DNA of 64,000 bases from Knufia peltigerae (lineage: Eukaryota > Ascomycota > Eurotiomycetes > Chaetothyriales > Trichomeriaceae). Where the stretch lies: assembly GCA_030247855.1 (NCBI GenBank), contig JAPDRN010000073.1, positions 1 through 64,000 on the forward strand. Direction: 5' to 3'. The number at the start of each line of letters is the position of its first letter. The stretch's first letter is position 1. This document shows, in pieces, positions 20,308 through 33,300 of the stretch. Both the position numbers and the translations under genes were made by a program. Under the pieces are notes generated by a model. The model was not told the origin of the DNA and searched no databases. It was given only the letters and a program-made list of their open reading frames with translations.

Positions 20308-23300
20308 ATGCTCCCAGGGTTCGCTCAACAACATACACCTACCTCCTCCGACCCAGGCATTGCCCTGTCTCACATCCAACCCTCTCACCCTCTCCAAGGT
20401 GCAGAGCAAGATGCTGTTGAACCATCACCGAGTCCGGATCAGCGAAGTACCACGGCCGGTTCCTTGCATGGTTCTGATCTCCACGAACCCTTTCCACAAT
20501 TCCCGGTGACGCCGCCTCCTCTGCAAGACCAGGAGCCTCGTGGTCTAGCCTCGCGCGTCTGGCACGCAATCATGTCTCGAAGTCCTCTCTTGCTTATCCG
20601 GTCCTCTCCCGCGCTGGGCACCGGCTCGTATGGCGCCGTGCCACTCTTGGAATCACGGTCGAGGTCGAATTCAATCTCAGAGGACGAAGAGAACGGACAC
20701 CTTCGGCCACGGAGTAGTAAGAGTCGTGGGAAGAGGGTACAGTCGGAACACGAACCCCAGAGCAACCATGCCCATTTTGCGGATGCTCGACGACGCTTTC
20801 GCAGTACAGAGTGGCCGCGAACCCGTCGGAGGCACTCTTCGTCAGCCAGTGATATCGGCATGGGGTTGGATTCAAAGACGTCCTTCGCGGTAAATGGACT
20901 GATCGGCGAGGGTAAAGGGGAATCGTCACCCGACAGTACACCTGAAAATGCCACCACGGATGAAGACGAAGAGGACGAGGCCGCTGCGGAGGACGACCCC
21001 CCGGATAATTCTCCTTATCCTGAAGTACGAGCCTCAGTCCCGGCGACTGATAATGCTTCCTTGTCCATCAATACACCTCGCATGTGGATTTTATCCTTGT
21101 TTTTCGCGATAGCGGGATCGGCCACCAATTTATTCTTTTCCTTGCGTTATCCCAGCGTTGCTATAACTCCGGTCATAGCACTAGTACTGGTTCATCCTAT
21201 GGGCAAACTATGGGATTTGCTCCTGAAGCGAAGCTCCGACTCTGACGAGGTTTTTGTCAGTGGGACTCTCCAGACCAAAGACAGCGTTTTTCCACAATCG
21301 CGTGGCCAACGGATACGCTCTTGGCTCGCCCAAGGTCGCTGGAACGAGAAAGAACATGCTTGTGTATACATAAGCAGCAACGTGTCTTTTGGTTTCGCTT
21401 TCGCGACCGATGTCATTGTCGAGCAACACAAGTTCTACAAACAGGAAGTTCCCATTCTCTACCAACTTCTCCTCACCATTTCCACCCAAATTCTGGGTTA
21501 TGCATTTGCTGGACTCACGAGGAGGTTTCTGGTTCGACCCGCAGCGATGATCTGGCCCGGCACGTTGATGTCGACGGCCATGTTTACAACAATGCATAAG
21601 GATGAAAACAAGCCAGCGAATGGATGGAGGATTTCACGATATCGCTTTTTCATTTATGTCTGGGCTGCAGCATTTGCATGGTATTTCCTTCCTGGGCTCT
21701 TATTTCCAGCATTGAGTTACTTCAGCGTCGTCACATGGTTTGCGCCAAAGAATGTGGTTGTCTCGAACCTGGTAAGCGATTTTATCCCAGCGGACTTTTC
21801 AACAGCTAACCATCCTAGTTCGGTGTGGCTTCAGGCTTGGGTCTTTTCCCAGTGACCTTTGACTGGGCTCAGATTGCCTATATCGGCTCACCACTTTTGA
21901 CCCCGTGGTGGGCTGCCGCTAACGTAGTAGGAGGACTGGTTCTAGTCATGTGGATTGTGGCACCTATTCTATGTATGTTGGATTCTGGCCTCGCAAAGAA
22001 AGGTACTGACTTTTGGAAACAGACTACAAAAATGTCCTCTTCTCAGGATATTTGCCTATACTTTCCTCGGCTGTGTTTGACAACTCTGGCAAACCATACG
22101 ACGTCAGCAAGATTCTTACCCCCGACTTTCTATTCGACAAGGAGGCTTACGACAACTATTCCAAAGTCTACCTTCCCATCACCTACGTCCTCTCCTACGG
22201 CGTACAATTTGCCTCACTTTCGGCACTTTTGACGCATACGACGTGCTGGCATGGTCGTGATATATGGCGACAGTCACAACAAGCCTTCAATGAGAAGCAA
22301 GAACAAGCAAATATCGGATACCAAGCCGTTCCAAATCCAGACCGCGAATACAGCCTACGCAGGGTCAGTAGTCAGACCATTCGAGCTGGAGGTGAGGATG
22401 TTCACAATCGATTAATGAGACGATACGAAGATGTGCCCATGATATGGTATGCACTCACCTTTGTGGTGATGCTAGCCGTTGGAATATTTGTTGTCGAATA
22501 TTATCCAGTTCATCTGCCTTGGTACGGTTTGCTGATGGCACTCGGCATCACCACTGTTTTGTTCATTCCAGTGGGTATTGTCATGGCCATCACGAATCAA
22601 CACAGCAGTCTGTACTTGATCTGTCAACTCATTTGCGGCATGGTTTTCCCTGGCCGCCCAGTCGCCAACATGGTATTTGTGACGTACTGCTATATTAGCT
22701 CTGCCCAGGGCATCAAGTTTTCTTCCGATCTGAAACTGGGACATTACATGAAAATCCCACCAAAACTGTTGTTCAAGGTTCAGATGGTCGCCACATTGGT
22801 CTCGAGTCTGGTACAGATTGGTGTTTTGAACTGGATGTTTACAAACATTCCTGGGATATGCACTCCCCAGGCGATCAACGGATTCAATTGTCCCATTGCG
22901 CGGGTGCATTTCAACGGGAGCATCTTGTGGGGTGTCGTCGGTCCACAGCGGTTCTTTGGTCCCGGGGCGTTGTACAGGCCACTTGTGTGGGCATTTCTGG
23001 TCGGGGCCATTGCACCCATCCTTGTGTGGGTCATGGGTCGCGGCAAGAAGAAGACGATATGGCGCAAGATCAACTTCCCGGTCCTGTTTGGCAGTTTGAG
23101 TTGGATCCCGCCTGCCACGGGACTCAACTTTTCCATCTGGGGAGTGGTGTGCTTTGCATTCAACCACGTCATGAAGCGTCGTGCATCCGCCTGGTGGGGA
23201 AAATACACCATGACCATGTCCGCCGCGTTGGATTCGGGGTTGGCATTCTCACTCGTCGTGGTCTTTTTCGGGTTCGTGTATCCCGGTGTGATGGATGGGT

Positions 23301-23395
23301 TCAAGTGGTGGGGTACAGAAATTTACAAGCAAGGCTGTGACTGGCAAGCATGTCCATGGTTGAAGTTGGGTCAAGGGGAGAAATTCGGGCAATAA
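20308..23395 (+). CDS. Oligopeptide transporter, OPT superfamily
   Basis: Three exons (20308-21771, 21819-21972, 22023-23395) with 47- and 50-bp GT-AG introns give 996 aa. About 250 hydrophilic, Ser-rich and acidic residues (TDEDEEDEAAAEDD) precede the first membrane helix, then about 14-16 hydrophobic segments follow, the count expected for OPT proteins. Typical stretches include MWILSLFFAIAGSATNLFFS, MWPGTL-like IWPGTLMSTAMF, and LYYKNVLFSGYLPILSS formed across the second splice junction. Family members are proton-coupled importers of tetra/pentapeptides, glutathione or metal chelates at the plasma membrane. The substrate cannot be read from the sequence. The cytosolic N-terminal extension is long and probably regulatory (inference). 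Confidence 0.93.
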
Positions 23396-24447
23396 CTTTG
23401 GACATTTGCTTGATATTCTTCAAGACATCTTGATATTGTGTACCTTGCGTCCTTGCTGGGATGGTCACTGGTGCAGTGGTGACGGTATAGTTAGAATAGA
23501 CGTGTCCGGTGTGACGAAACGTGTCGATGTTCTCGTTGACGGAGGACTAGATGGTGACTGATGATTTAATGATGACAATGAAATGATCTTGAATAAAGAA
23601 GTATGAAGAAGTCTGTCGTTGAACTAGACCCCTATCAAGAAGGGGGTTTACTATACTGAAGTGAATCATCCTGTTGAATCGTAGGCTGTCACTCTTTTGA
23701 TTTTCGAGTGGCCAATTACTGAGGAGGAAGGAATTGCATACCTTGAAGCTTCACTTTACGGAAGTGATGAGGACTGATTTTGGTGGTGACTGTATAACCT
23801 CGACTGGTAATGTCTACTTGTATAGATGGTCTTCTCTACTCTTGATTCTAAAATCATGATCAAATTATAAGGACAAATAAAATCAAAAAGAGAAAGAAAG
23901 AACATAGGACGGTAAAGTGAGCCGAGAGAAAATGTCGAGTCGTAAGAAGATTGTCAAGTTCGATATTGAAAAGAGATCAAGCGAAGAATGATGTTGTAGA
24001 GATTCGTATAGGACTTTCTGAGTAGATATGGTCTTTTCAAATCAACAAAAGAAAACAACACACATTTCGAGTCTATCAAGGGAGAGAGTTTTTGGCGATT
24101 TTCAAAGGGCAGTACTGGTGCAGAGAATATATTCCATCACGCACTATAGTGATCTACTGAGTATCGATTGTGAGGAAATGTCACTAAACGGAGTAATCAA
24201 AGTAGAATGAGTAATTTTGAAAGTGCAGTCCTTTGTCCTAGTATCGAATTCTCAAAGTCCCAATTTTGATGGTTCTGCCAAAGCGCCTAAGCACCTTTTG
24301 TAGGACTCGAGATAAGAATCTTGGTGACTAGAGGCCCCCCAAGAGTCTCAACCTTTCAACGAGTCCGACTCCGAGTCTCTGTGGTGGTGAGGACTATAAA
24401 ATGGTCAGCCTTGTTCGAAGTTCACTCCAAGTCCAAAACATTGTGCC
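23396..24447. other. Convergent intergenic region, no gene seen
   Basis: This lies between the OPT transporter's 3' end and the 3' end of the next minus-strand gene. It is A/T-rich with no supported frame. Confidence 0.5.
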
Positions 24448-25231
24448 TTACGAGAAAATCCCCGATGTCGATTCTTCTGTGTAAATGCCCTTGAATGAGC
24501 AAGCTCTTCTGTTCGTCTTTGGAGTTTCGAGCGAGACAGGTCTCGTTCGCTTGCGATTCGAAGTCACCGGCTCATCATCATCCTCCTCCTCTTCTGTTCC
24601 TGGTACGTAAATGATGTCGGGATCGTTTGTGCGATTGTGTGGTATGGGTTTTCCCTTGCCCTTGCCCTTTTCAGACGAAGAACCTTTTACGGACTCGGGT
24701 CGAGATCCTGCGGGAGAATGGCCCTTTTGCGCGTTCATTTCCCTGCCTTGTCTCAACAAGGAACTTCCGAAATCTTCAGGCGGAGAGGTAGCCCCATGGA
24801 CTGTCTGCCGACCTGTTGATGGCGGCTTCTGGGGGGTGGCACTTCCACGTGCGGCCGGTAGAGGTGGAATCGTCCCAGACGATCCGGCGGAGACTGGTGA
24901 ACCAAATGTCGGACGTGGTCCTGGCTGTTGACGTGTCTGAGATCCCGACCTAGAAAGGGTCTCAGAACCTCGAACGACTCTCAATTTCAAAGGTAGAATA
25001 CAGAGGCAAAGCATTAAAAACTCACCGATTTTGATGAAGTCCGAGTCGTGCCATTTTAATCAGATGGAGCTCCTTTTTGGCCTTGAGCTTTTCTTTCTCC
25101 AGTGCAATCTGTTGGCTCTGAAGTTCGATCTCTTGTAGTCGCATTTCCAAAAGGAATTCCTGGTGATCGAGCACACTCGGCTGGTTGACGTTGCTGTCCC
25201 CTGAGCCTGGTGGTGCTGGTTGTGGATTCAT
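24448..25231 (-). CDS. Orphan protein with N-terminal coiled coil and basic disordered tail
   Basis: Exons 25231-25026 and 24949-24448 join across a 76-bp GT-AG intron to give 235 aa from the methionine of MNPQPAPPGSG. Residues about 25-62 form a clear amphipathic coiled coil (LLEMRLQEIELQSQQIALEK and onward). The rest is Pro/Ser/Gly-rich and low complexity, with a basic KGKGKGK stretch, an acidic EEEEDDDE run and basic NRKRTRP/TNRRAC patches that could serve as nuclear localisation signals. I do not recognise a family. Methionines upstream in the frame could extend it by up to about 50 residues, but that region overlaps CA/GA repeats and looks like 5' leader. Confidence 0.65.
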
Positions 25232-25726
25232 TGTTGTCGAACGCAAACCTTTGGTGACGAGAAAAGGTTCGTATCGGCCTTGAATTTTTGATTCAGAGAA
25301 TGAAAACATAGAAGAATATGAGGTGTGAAGATTTTGGTTTAGAGACACACACAAACACACACCACAGGGAGGGAGGGAGAGACACACACACAGAGAGAGA
25401 AAATTATGGTAAGAAGCAGGCTCAATAAATGGTAGACTTCAAAGAATCCCATACAAAAGATATTCATTCACATACTATTAAGAATGAGTGAATAAATCTC
25501 AATTAAAAGCACAATGAAAGTAAGTAAAGCGTGAGGGATAGAGAAACAAGTAATGAGTGACTAGTGGTTTCTTAGAAAATGGGTTGATACTCACGAGTAA
25601 TTTGGACCTTTAAAGGTGAACAGGGAGTAAGTCAATACCATTTTGCAGTATATTTCCATGAATTCGATCCTCAGATAGTAAAGTCACTTCCCAAGGCCAA
25701 AGTCATTGATACATATCAGCTCTCAT
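25232..25726. other. Intergenic with purine and CA tracts
   Basis: A low-complexity stretch at about 25341-25402 combines CA repeats, GGGA units and GA repeats. It lies just upstream of the coiled-coil gene and is probably its promoter or 5' leader. Confidence 0.6.
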
Positions 25727-27214
25727 TCACTTTGACCCCTCTTTTCTCTTCACTCTTTCGTTCCACCAAATCTGTAAGGGTGTCACGTCAAAGCCAAGAT
25801 CGTCCAATGTCCTTTGGTCTGTCACGAACCAATCCTCAGGCTCATCTGGACATGTGCCCATGGTGCTGTCGGAAGCGCTTGAGTGTCTGGCATACTTGTT
25901 CAAAATGATTTCTTCACCAAAAGTATGCACGACGACACCTCTGAGTAGGCCGATTGTACCAATCGGTGGCAGGAAGCCCTTTGCATCCACAAACACAGCC
26001 ACGGTGATACCAGCCTGACGGTGACTGATGGATGGATCGTGGATCTTGATGTGCCGTTTGGGTGGGTATGGTGTATTGGGCTTGAAAATGATCGAAGGCG
26101 ACACCCAACTCACAACGGCAAGGACGGAGCATGTCCTTGGTAAGGAGGACTTCGAATCCAGAAGAGAGGAGAGTGTATGGATTGGAAGCGAGGCAGAGCC
26201 ATGGCGGAATTCTGTCACCGCAGTTGATTGATGGTCTTTCACGAGGTATGTCTCCTTCAACTTTCTGTCCTCGTCGACATAGACAGATGGGGATCCATAC
26301 TCTTTGGCTGGTCGTAGAAATGGCTCTTCAGTCAGGTCGTCGTCGTCGTCATCGTCGCCACTGACTACTTCGCTGTAATAGTAAAGACTCGAAGGGCCTG
26401 GTGTATGAGGAAGTGAATGCTGACTGATTCGTCTGAGTGCTTCCCTTCTATTTTCAATTTGTGATTGTGATACTGTCAAAGTATCAAACGAATCTACTTC
26501 ATCGTCAGAGCCTGTGTCGTACTTGGGTGGTTTCGATCGCTGGTGCAGATGTCTCCTCTTGGGTTGATACCGGGCGTCTGTGGCTAGTCCAAGGGTACTA
26601 CCCAGGCTTCGTTTCCCAGGCAAATCCAAGTCAAGTGAAGCTTCCGCCAATCGTACCGGTGAAGGCTTCCTGTAAATCCTAGCATCTGCCGAATCAATCG
26701 GCATTGCATCGTCATTCGCCTCGTCGACGTCCTCGCGGAGGAATCCACCCTCGAACTCAAGTTCTGCCTCGCCGATTGCCTTGATCTCTCTATCTGGACC
26801 GACCCGTTTACATTCGTCCACACTCAAGTAGATCACATGTCCTTGACCATTCAAGCGGGGTGCCTTTCTGACCTGGAACTTCCTGATCTCAACAATGTCG
26901 CCTTTGTGTAATCTGAGATGCTTGCCAGTGTTTGACGGTGGGACAAAGATTGCCTGGACTTGAAGTTGATCGTCAGAGACTACTAGGTGAAGGTACTTTG
27001 CTTTCGAATTTGTGGTTGTGGTTGTGACTAGTGAAGCAGAGGTATGAGGCAGATTGGAAACCTCTTTCACTTTCCTAGAGTCATATCGTTTTATTTTCCA
27101 AGAAATGTGCTCGATCTTTAGAATCATGCCCGCTGGTTTGACGTACGTGCGAAAGAGTCGGTCGAGGCATGGTGTCAATCTCGTCCCGCTGGCCTCGGCG
27201 GGATGATCCATCAT
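25727..27214 (-). CDS. Orphan protein with N-terminal OB-fold-like domain
   Basis: A single exon encodes 495 aa. Residues about 15-145 alternate short strands in an OB-fold-like order: MILKIEHISWKIKRYD, KYLHLVVSDDQLQVQAIFVP, HKGDIVEIRKFQVRKAPR and GHVIYLSVDECKRV. This resembles RPA/Pot1-type single-strand-binding modules, but the resemblance is by eye only. The middle is acidic and disordered (a run of Asp before LTEEPFL). The C-terminal 150 residues are again structured, with SLPRTCSVLAVVSWVSPSII, GITVAVFVDAKGFLPPIGTI and LRGVVVHTFG, which could be a second beta-barrel. Function is unknown. A role in DNA or telomere maintenance is conceivable but unproven. Confidence 0.75.
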   Translation of the reverse strand: MMDHPAEASGTRLTPCLDRLFRTYVKPAGMILKIEHISWKIKRYDSRKVKEVSNLPHTSASLVTTTTTNSKAKYLHLVVSDDQLQVQAIFVPPSNTGKHLRLHKGDIVEIRKFQVRKAPRLNGQGHVIYLSVDECKRVGPDREIKAIGEAELEFEGGFLREDVDEANDDAMPIDSADARIYRKPSPVRLAEASLDLDLPGKRSLGSTLGLATDARYQPKRRHLHQRSKPPKYDTGSDDEVDSFDTLTVSQSQIENRREALRRISQHSLPHTPGPSSLYYYSEVVSGDDDDDDDLTEEPFLRPAKEYGSPSVYVDEDRKLKETYLVKDHQSTAVTEFRHGSASLPIHTLSSLLDSKSSLPRTCSVLAVVSWVSPSIIFKPNTPYPPKRHIKIHDPSISHRQAGITVAVFVDAKGFLPPIGTIGLLRGVVVHTFGEEIILNKYARHSSASDSTMGTCPDEPEDWFVTDQRTLDDLGFDVTPLQIWWNERVKRKEGSK

Positions 27215-27471
27215 CCTTGTGTGACTGCATTTTATACACAGAACCTAGTCATCGTAATTGACGACAGCCTGTGCTCTGTAATCAGACAATTCTGGTGTTT
27301 ATACAAAGTAATGATGGCCTTTGTTGTTGTCTCGTCCCTTTCGTGGAGGTTTCGCTTACAACTTATTAACAACGCGACCGCGACGCGTCAAAGCCCCGAG
27401 GCCGCTTAGTCATCTGATACATTTGTGATAGATTCGTAGACCAACGTGTGAATTTACAGTCGGTTCTCGTC

Positions 27472-29743
27472 TTAAACATCGGGGTCCATGCCAAAATCGA
27501 GACCAGGAATATCAACATCCAACATGGCATCCCATTCAGTGGTCCAGCCCAATGCACCAAGGAAGTCATCTGAAAAAGGAGGAGGAAAAGCAGACTCAAA
27601 AGACTCCAGGCCTACTGCGACAGCATTGTCAGGTAATATCCCGCCGCTTCCAGCCGTCTGTACATCTGCGTGGATATCTGCACCCTCAAGGCTGTTGCCA
27701 GGACCTGGGCCACTTGTAATTGAGGTGCCACCGTTATTCGACTGGCATTGACTGGCCGCATACAGCCAGCGGACCACTTCTGCAGATCTCTGTGCCGTCG
27801 CGAACCACGGTTGAAGATGGCCGAGTGTATCCAACACCAGTTCAATCTGGCGCTGACTGTCCCGAATAGTTTCAGGGTCAGAAAACTTGTAGAACAATGT
27901 CAACAACGGGGTGAATGAGGCTTGGTAAATGAACCAGGTGGCATTCCAGCCGGCAAATTGACAAGCTTTCCTTTCGTCCCAAGTTGCAGCAATATCCTCG
28001 ATCAGCTCTTGGCAATGTTGCGAGCACAAAGATATAGCCCTTTGCCGCTCTTCCGGCAACTGTTCCGGACGTTGTTTGCAAGTCAAGGACCATAGCAGAT
28101 AGGGCCTGTGAATAATCGCTCGATGCCAAAGGTATCGCCATCTCATAACGTTGGCCATCACATGTACACCGAGGCGCTCTCGATGAAGTTGACCTCCTCT
28201 TTTCACAAAGGACGAATTGAACCAATCTGCATACTGTTGGTCCATGGCAAGCGTATTTTCTTCATTGAGGATGGGGGATGCAGCGAGTGCGTCTTCCACC
28301 CTGGTACTGAGTATGGTCAGATAAATGTTCTGCTGTACAAGCTGGAGAAGAGCAGGGGATTTCTCCTGCATTTGTTACCATGTCAGCCATTTTCTCGGTG
28401 ATGCTCCCATTGTCGCAAAGCAAACTTACTATCCCTTCTTGAGGTAGCTTGACTGTCACCCCGGTGCTTATTCGCCCCATGGTCGGACGTCCAAGTCCGT
28501 TGGTTGCCCATGAATCCAGCATACATAGCGACCACCATATCCTCCGTCGCATTTCGGCATTGATTGACGATGTACTTTTTTGAGTCGTTGTTTCCGGAAA
28601 GTCTTTGTGGAACCCCAGAATGATGGCCAATCTCAGCGTAGCACCCATGATGGCATTCGCTTCGGTGGGCCGCTGTAGGACGTGCATGTACAGACCAGAC
28701 AGTATTGCCAATGCCTGGATGATCTCGTAATGGGCGTGGTTGAGGGTCTCAAATGTCAAATGCGCGCTTGCCTTGGCAAAATACATCCAATGGCTGGAAG
28801 ATTCGGCAACAGGACCGGCGACGACACTTGCCATGGCCAAGACAACGTTTAGCAACAAGGACCATCGTGGGTCTTTCCGCTTTGCTGCCATATATGTGTT
28901 GCGAAAGGAGCTTTCGTCAATGAGAGGTATCGCGGGATGGACAAATTCGAAATAAGCATTTATCAGGGGGACTTCTTCCCAGTGAGACGAAGCCGAGTTT
29001 GCAGAGACCTCCTCGGGCTGAACATCTTGTGTCTTTTCCTCGTGTTGGTGAGACTGGTCATCATGCGAGGTTGGTGGCTTTCTCGGTAAGCTCCCCGGTC
29101 GAAGCCACTCAATCACTCTCAAAGCAGCCCCGACGGAAGAAATGCCAACGTACGAAGGCGCTCCCTTGACGGACAAGGAGAGGGCGTTAACGTCATCGGC
29201 TAAATCGTCATCCTCATCACCCAAAGTCGAGTTCTCACCGTCGGGCATGGGCTGAAAGCGTTCCAGGACCTCAGCCTCGTCGCTGAGTGGGCTTGGGTCA
29301 TCTACGGTCACCGTCCCAGGCGATACGTCTGGTGGCGGTTTATTGGACACCAACAATTCGATGAGTCTCCCTCTAGACAGTCCTTTGAGACTTCTTGGGT
29401 CGGACCCCGGGAATAATTGGTCGAAGACGTCGCGATAGTCCTGTACTTCTTGCGAATGCCTTTCAGCCGACCTACATGGTTCGTAAAAGCGGACCCCCAT
29501 GAACCGTCTTGGAGTGCAAACTCACCTTCTCACATATGACGATCGCCTAGTACCTTCGACATATTTACAAGACGACTCGGTGTGAGAACGTTGACAATTT
29601 TCGCATGGTCGGCATCCGTCGCAGCGAATTTTACGTTTCCTGCATGGTTCACACGCTCGAAAGTTGGAGGTTCGACGCTTGTGTGATTCTTGTACGACTG
29701 CATCTGCGTATGCAGGTGTGTGAACTTTGAAACTATGATACAT
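27472..29743 (-). CDS. Zn2Cys6 transcription factor with fungal middle homology region
   Basis: Three exons (29743-29526, 29471-28430, 28365-27472) join into 717 aa with 54- and 64-bp GT-AG introns. The binuclear zinc cluster is at Cys31, Cys34, Cys41, Cys47, Cys50 and Cys59, with an additional Cys44. After an acidic linker comes the fungal-specific transcription factor region, including IIQALAILSGLYMHVLQRPT, MRRRIWWSLCMLDSWATNGL and LGRPTMGRI. It should bind CGG-type half sites as a dimer and act in the nucleus. The C-terminus is acidic and aromatic (FGMDPDV), a possible activation segment. The regulated genes are unknown; neither neighbour is an obvious pathway partner. Confidence 0.92.
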
Positions 29744-30369
29744 TGCTCTAGATGAGCGTCTGTTGGCTCTGAGCCGAGGAGAGTGGTTTCATACATCGAA
29801 ATATGTGTACGGAACATCTCAGGTAGATTAATTACGGAGTATTTGTGATGTAAATGTTGAGAATGCGGGGAGCATCAAGATCACCCAGTCTGGATGGCTG
29901 ATGGTGTCCAATGCCGGATCGATTCTACCAGTAGCCTCAGTAGGGACAGCACACTCGTTTTGGCAGTAACGCAATGATCACCTTGGACCCTGGCTGAGGA
30001 GTGGTGTGACTACCGGAAAAATCGCCGCTCTCGCCTACCGCGATGCTACTTGTAAGAGTTTTTGCACATCAGATCTGGTGAGGAATATTTACCCAAGTAC
30101 GCCCTGAAGGGCATAAGAGTGCTTCATTCGTCTTTTGAACCGAGAAGCATTACTGAAGTTCGTAAGAACGGTAAACAGAAACTCGACCCACGCGAGATTA
30201 GTCGATCAGAGGGTTTTGGCATAATATTTTGCGTCTTGGGCTATATACAACGTTGGCAACTCATTCTTACCAATAATTCGTCCAAAGTAGATTCGTAACT
30301 GACTCATCCAGAACGCCATGATCATACATTCACACAGAATTTTACAAAGTGCGAACCCAACTGTGTCAT
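29744..30369. other. Intergenic, no gene seen
   Basis: This region separates the Zn2Cys6 gene's start from the stop codon of the ENA ATPase gene. No supported frame or repeat was found. Confidence 0.5.
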
Positions 30370-33300
30370 TCAAACAGCCTCCCTGTTCCTCGGCATAGAA
30401 ACAACCCTTGTATCCTCCTTTTCGTGCGGCGAGCCGGGCGCCTTCTTCTCTTCCGACTTGCTCTTGGTGAAGCTCCTGGCCATGGTGAAGAAGCCTTGCC
30501 TCAAGTTCAATGCCGAGCGTTGGTGCCTTCTCGCCTTCATGCCCTCGGTCTCCTCCTCCTCGAACCAGCCCATTGTACGTTTGACATACTTCCAGGCTTC
30601 CATGCCCGAAACAAACACAAACACGCAGACAATGGCCGGCGCCCACTCCCAGGAGATTCCCTTGTGCTTGAACACGTCCGTGTTCAAGCCGGGGATGTAC
30701 ACAGCGGGGAAGACGGAGAAGAAGGCGATGGTGACCGACCAGAACAGGAACTGATTCTCCCAGATGTCCGCGAAGAAGGGGAACGTCCGTGTGTCGTGCG
30801 GATTGATCCTGAACATACTTCGTCGCATGGACTTGAATTCCCAGGCCGAGATCAAGATCAGCCAGGTGAGTTCGGCAAATACGGCCGCACGTGCACGGAA
30901 CACGACATTGCAAGACTCGTTGTACTTGCGGTTGCAGTCCTCACCCAGTCCGTCGGGACCGGGACCGTAGACGATGAAAACAAACGTCATCAGGCAGCAC
31001 GTGCCTTGGATGGTGCCATACACCAGCATGTCCGTGATCAGTTCCCAGGTGAAGACGCCCTTCCTGTTGTCATGCGGTGGACGCTCCATGACATCCGCCG
31101 AGGCTTTTTCACGGCCGAGGCCAAATGCGGGAAACGACGACGTGAGCATGTTGATCCACAAAATCTGGAGAGGCGAGAGAGGGAACACACTGAATCCAGA
31201 CTGATCTTGAAATCCCAATCCACAGATGAGCAAGATGACCTCGCCGACGTTGGAGGTGAGCAAGTGCAAGACGAATCGCTGGATGTTGTCGAACATTCTA
31301 CGTCCTTCTTCGATCGCATTGACGATACTCGCAAAATTGTCGTCCGTCAGCACAATATCGGATGCAGATTTCGCGACGTCACTACCATTGAGACCCATTG
31401 CAATACCCACGTCCGCGAGCTTGAGTGAGGGAGAGTCGTTCACGCCGTCACCTGTCATGGCGGCGAATTTGCGTCGTCGGTGGAGTGCCTCGATCATGCG
31501 TACTTTCGTTTCTGGAGCACAACGGGCGACCACGAGGGGCAGAGTAGGTAGGGCATCAATTTCCTCGTCGGTCATTTTGTCGAAGTCGGTGGCGGTCTTG
31601 ACAATGGCCGCAGCGACATCGGGCGCAAGTTGGCCCATGTTCCTGGGGATAATGCCGACTTCTTTGGCAATGGCGGTGGCCGTGGATGGATGATCACCGG
31701 TGAGCATAGAGACGGTGATACCAGCGTTTGTGCATGCCTGAACGGCCCCCTTGGTTTCAAGACGAGGCGGGTCGTACAGCCCAGCCAGACCGAGCAGATT
31801 AAGGTCCTTTTCGATTTCGGCACGATCAATGTCTGAATGCTCTGCAATCTCCAGGGGCGTGAATTTTCGAGCGACTGCGAGGACACGCAAACCTTGTTCG
31901 GCGAGGAAGGTCATCTGTTCGAGGATACTTTCTTTGAGGGCAGGCGTGATTTCCTCCTTGTGCTCACCGACACCGACCGTCGCGCAGAGGTCGATGATGC
32001 GCTCGACGGCGCCTTTGGTGAAAATCGTGGAGTGGTCCTCGTTGGGTTTTTGGTAGACAACGGTCATACGCTTGATGGAGGAATCGAATGGAAACTCCAT
32101 CTTCTGAGTCCAGCCGTGTTCTTCGTGAAGCGTTTTCTTGCCATAGTCGAATCGGTGCGAGAATACTTGGAGAGCAATTTCGGTGGGGTCACCGGTGGTC
32201 TTCCACTGCTCAGTGCCATCTTCGTTGACCTTGCGGACGGTGGCGAGGTTGCAGAGAGCAGCTGCTTCGAGGAAAGCTTGTAGTTCGGGCCTGACTTCGG
32301 GATTATCTTCGACCGGTTCCTCGGTATGCGCAGTCTTTTCATTGTCCTTTTGCAACTTCTCCTGCGGCACGTCGAACAGGACACCGGCCACACTACGCTT
32401 TCGGTCGAGGGCTTCTTGCCGTGCTTGTCGGTCGGCTTCGGCGTCCTTGCGTGAGCTGGGTGCTTTGCCGAGACTGATGGTGCCCTCGGTCGGGTCGGAC
32501 GCGTTGCTTGAGTTGTCGACGCTGTAGATGCCAGCTCCCGGAATCCAGGCCTTTCGCGTTACCATTTTACCTTGGGTCAATGTGCCAGTCTTGTCTGAAC
32601 AGATGTTTGTGACACCACCGAGAGCTTCGAGAGCACTCAGTTGTCGAACGACGACCTTTCTCTTTCTCATCTGTGTCATACCGACAACCATCGTGATGGT
32701 CAACACGGCAATCAGGGATTCAGGAATGATGGCGATACCAGTGGAAATGGCGTAGATCGCCACTTCGTTGGTGACATTGAATTTGTTGACTCCAAAGACG
32801 ATGATTGCAAGGAGGAGTGCACAACCGAAGAGGACGTAGGCCAATTTGCTAAGCTTGATTTGAAGTGGCGTGCCTTCGGTGAGACCCAGAAATTTACCAA
32901 TACCATCCCAGACACGAAGTGCGCCTCCCTTGACGGGCTGCATTGGGCCATACTTCTTTCTGGACATGGATCGATTTGGCTTGCGCTTTTTACCTTGCAT
33001 AGATGCTGCGATGCCTCCGATAGCAGTTGACATACCGGTGTACACGACGATACCACTACCGCGGCCTTTGGTAACGGTCGACGATGAATATGCGATATTC
33101 AATCGGTCGCCGAGTCCAAGATCTTCTTTTGCGGTACCGTGTTTGGCTTCGAAATCAACCTCTTTGGCGACGGGCAAAGCCTCTCCCGTCAAGATGGCCT
33201 CGTCGCATTCCAAGTTCATGACCTCAAACATTCGTAGATCGGCGGGCACGGTATCTCCGGTCTTGATTGAGACTATATCGCCAGGCACAACCTCGCCCGA

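Noticed and set aside
30349..31428. 359-codon plus-strand open frame opposite the ENA ATPase
   Set aside because: It lies exactly antisense to well-conserved ATPase coding sequence and its product is His/Asp/Arg-rich without motifs. It is a codon-bias shadow.
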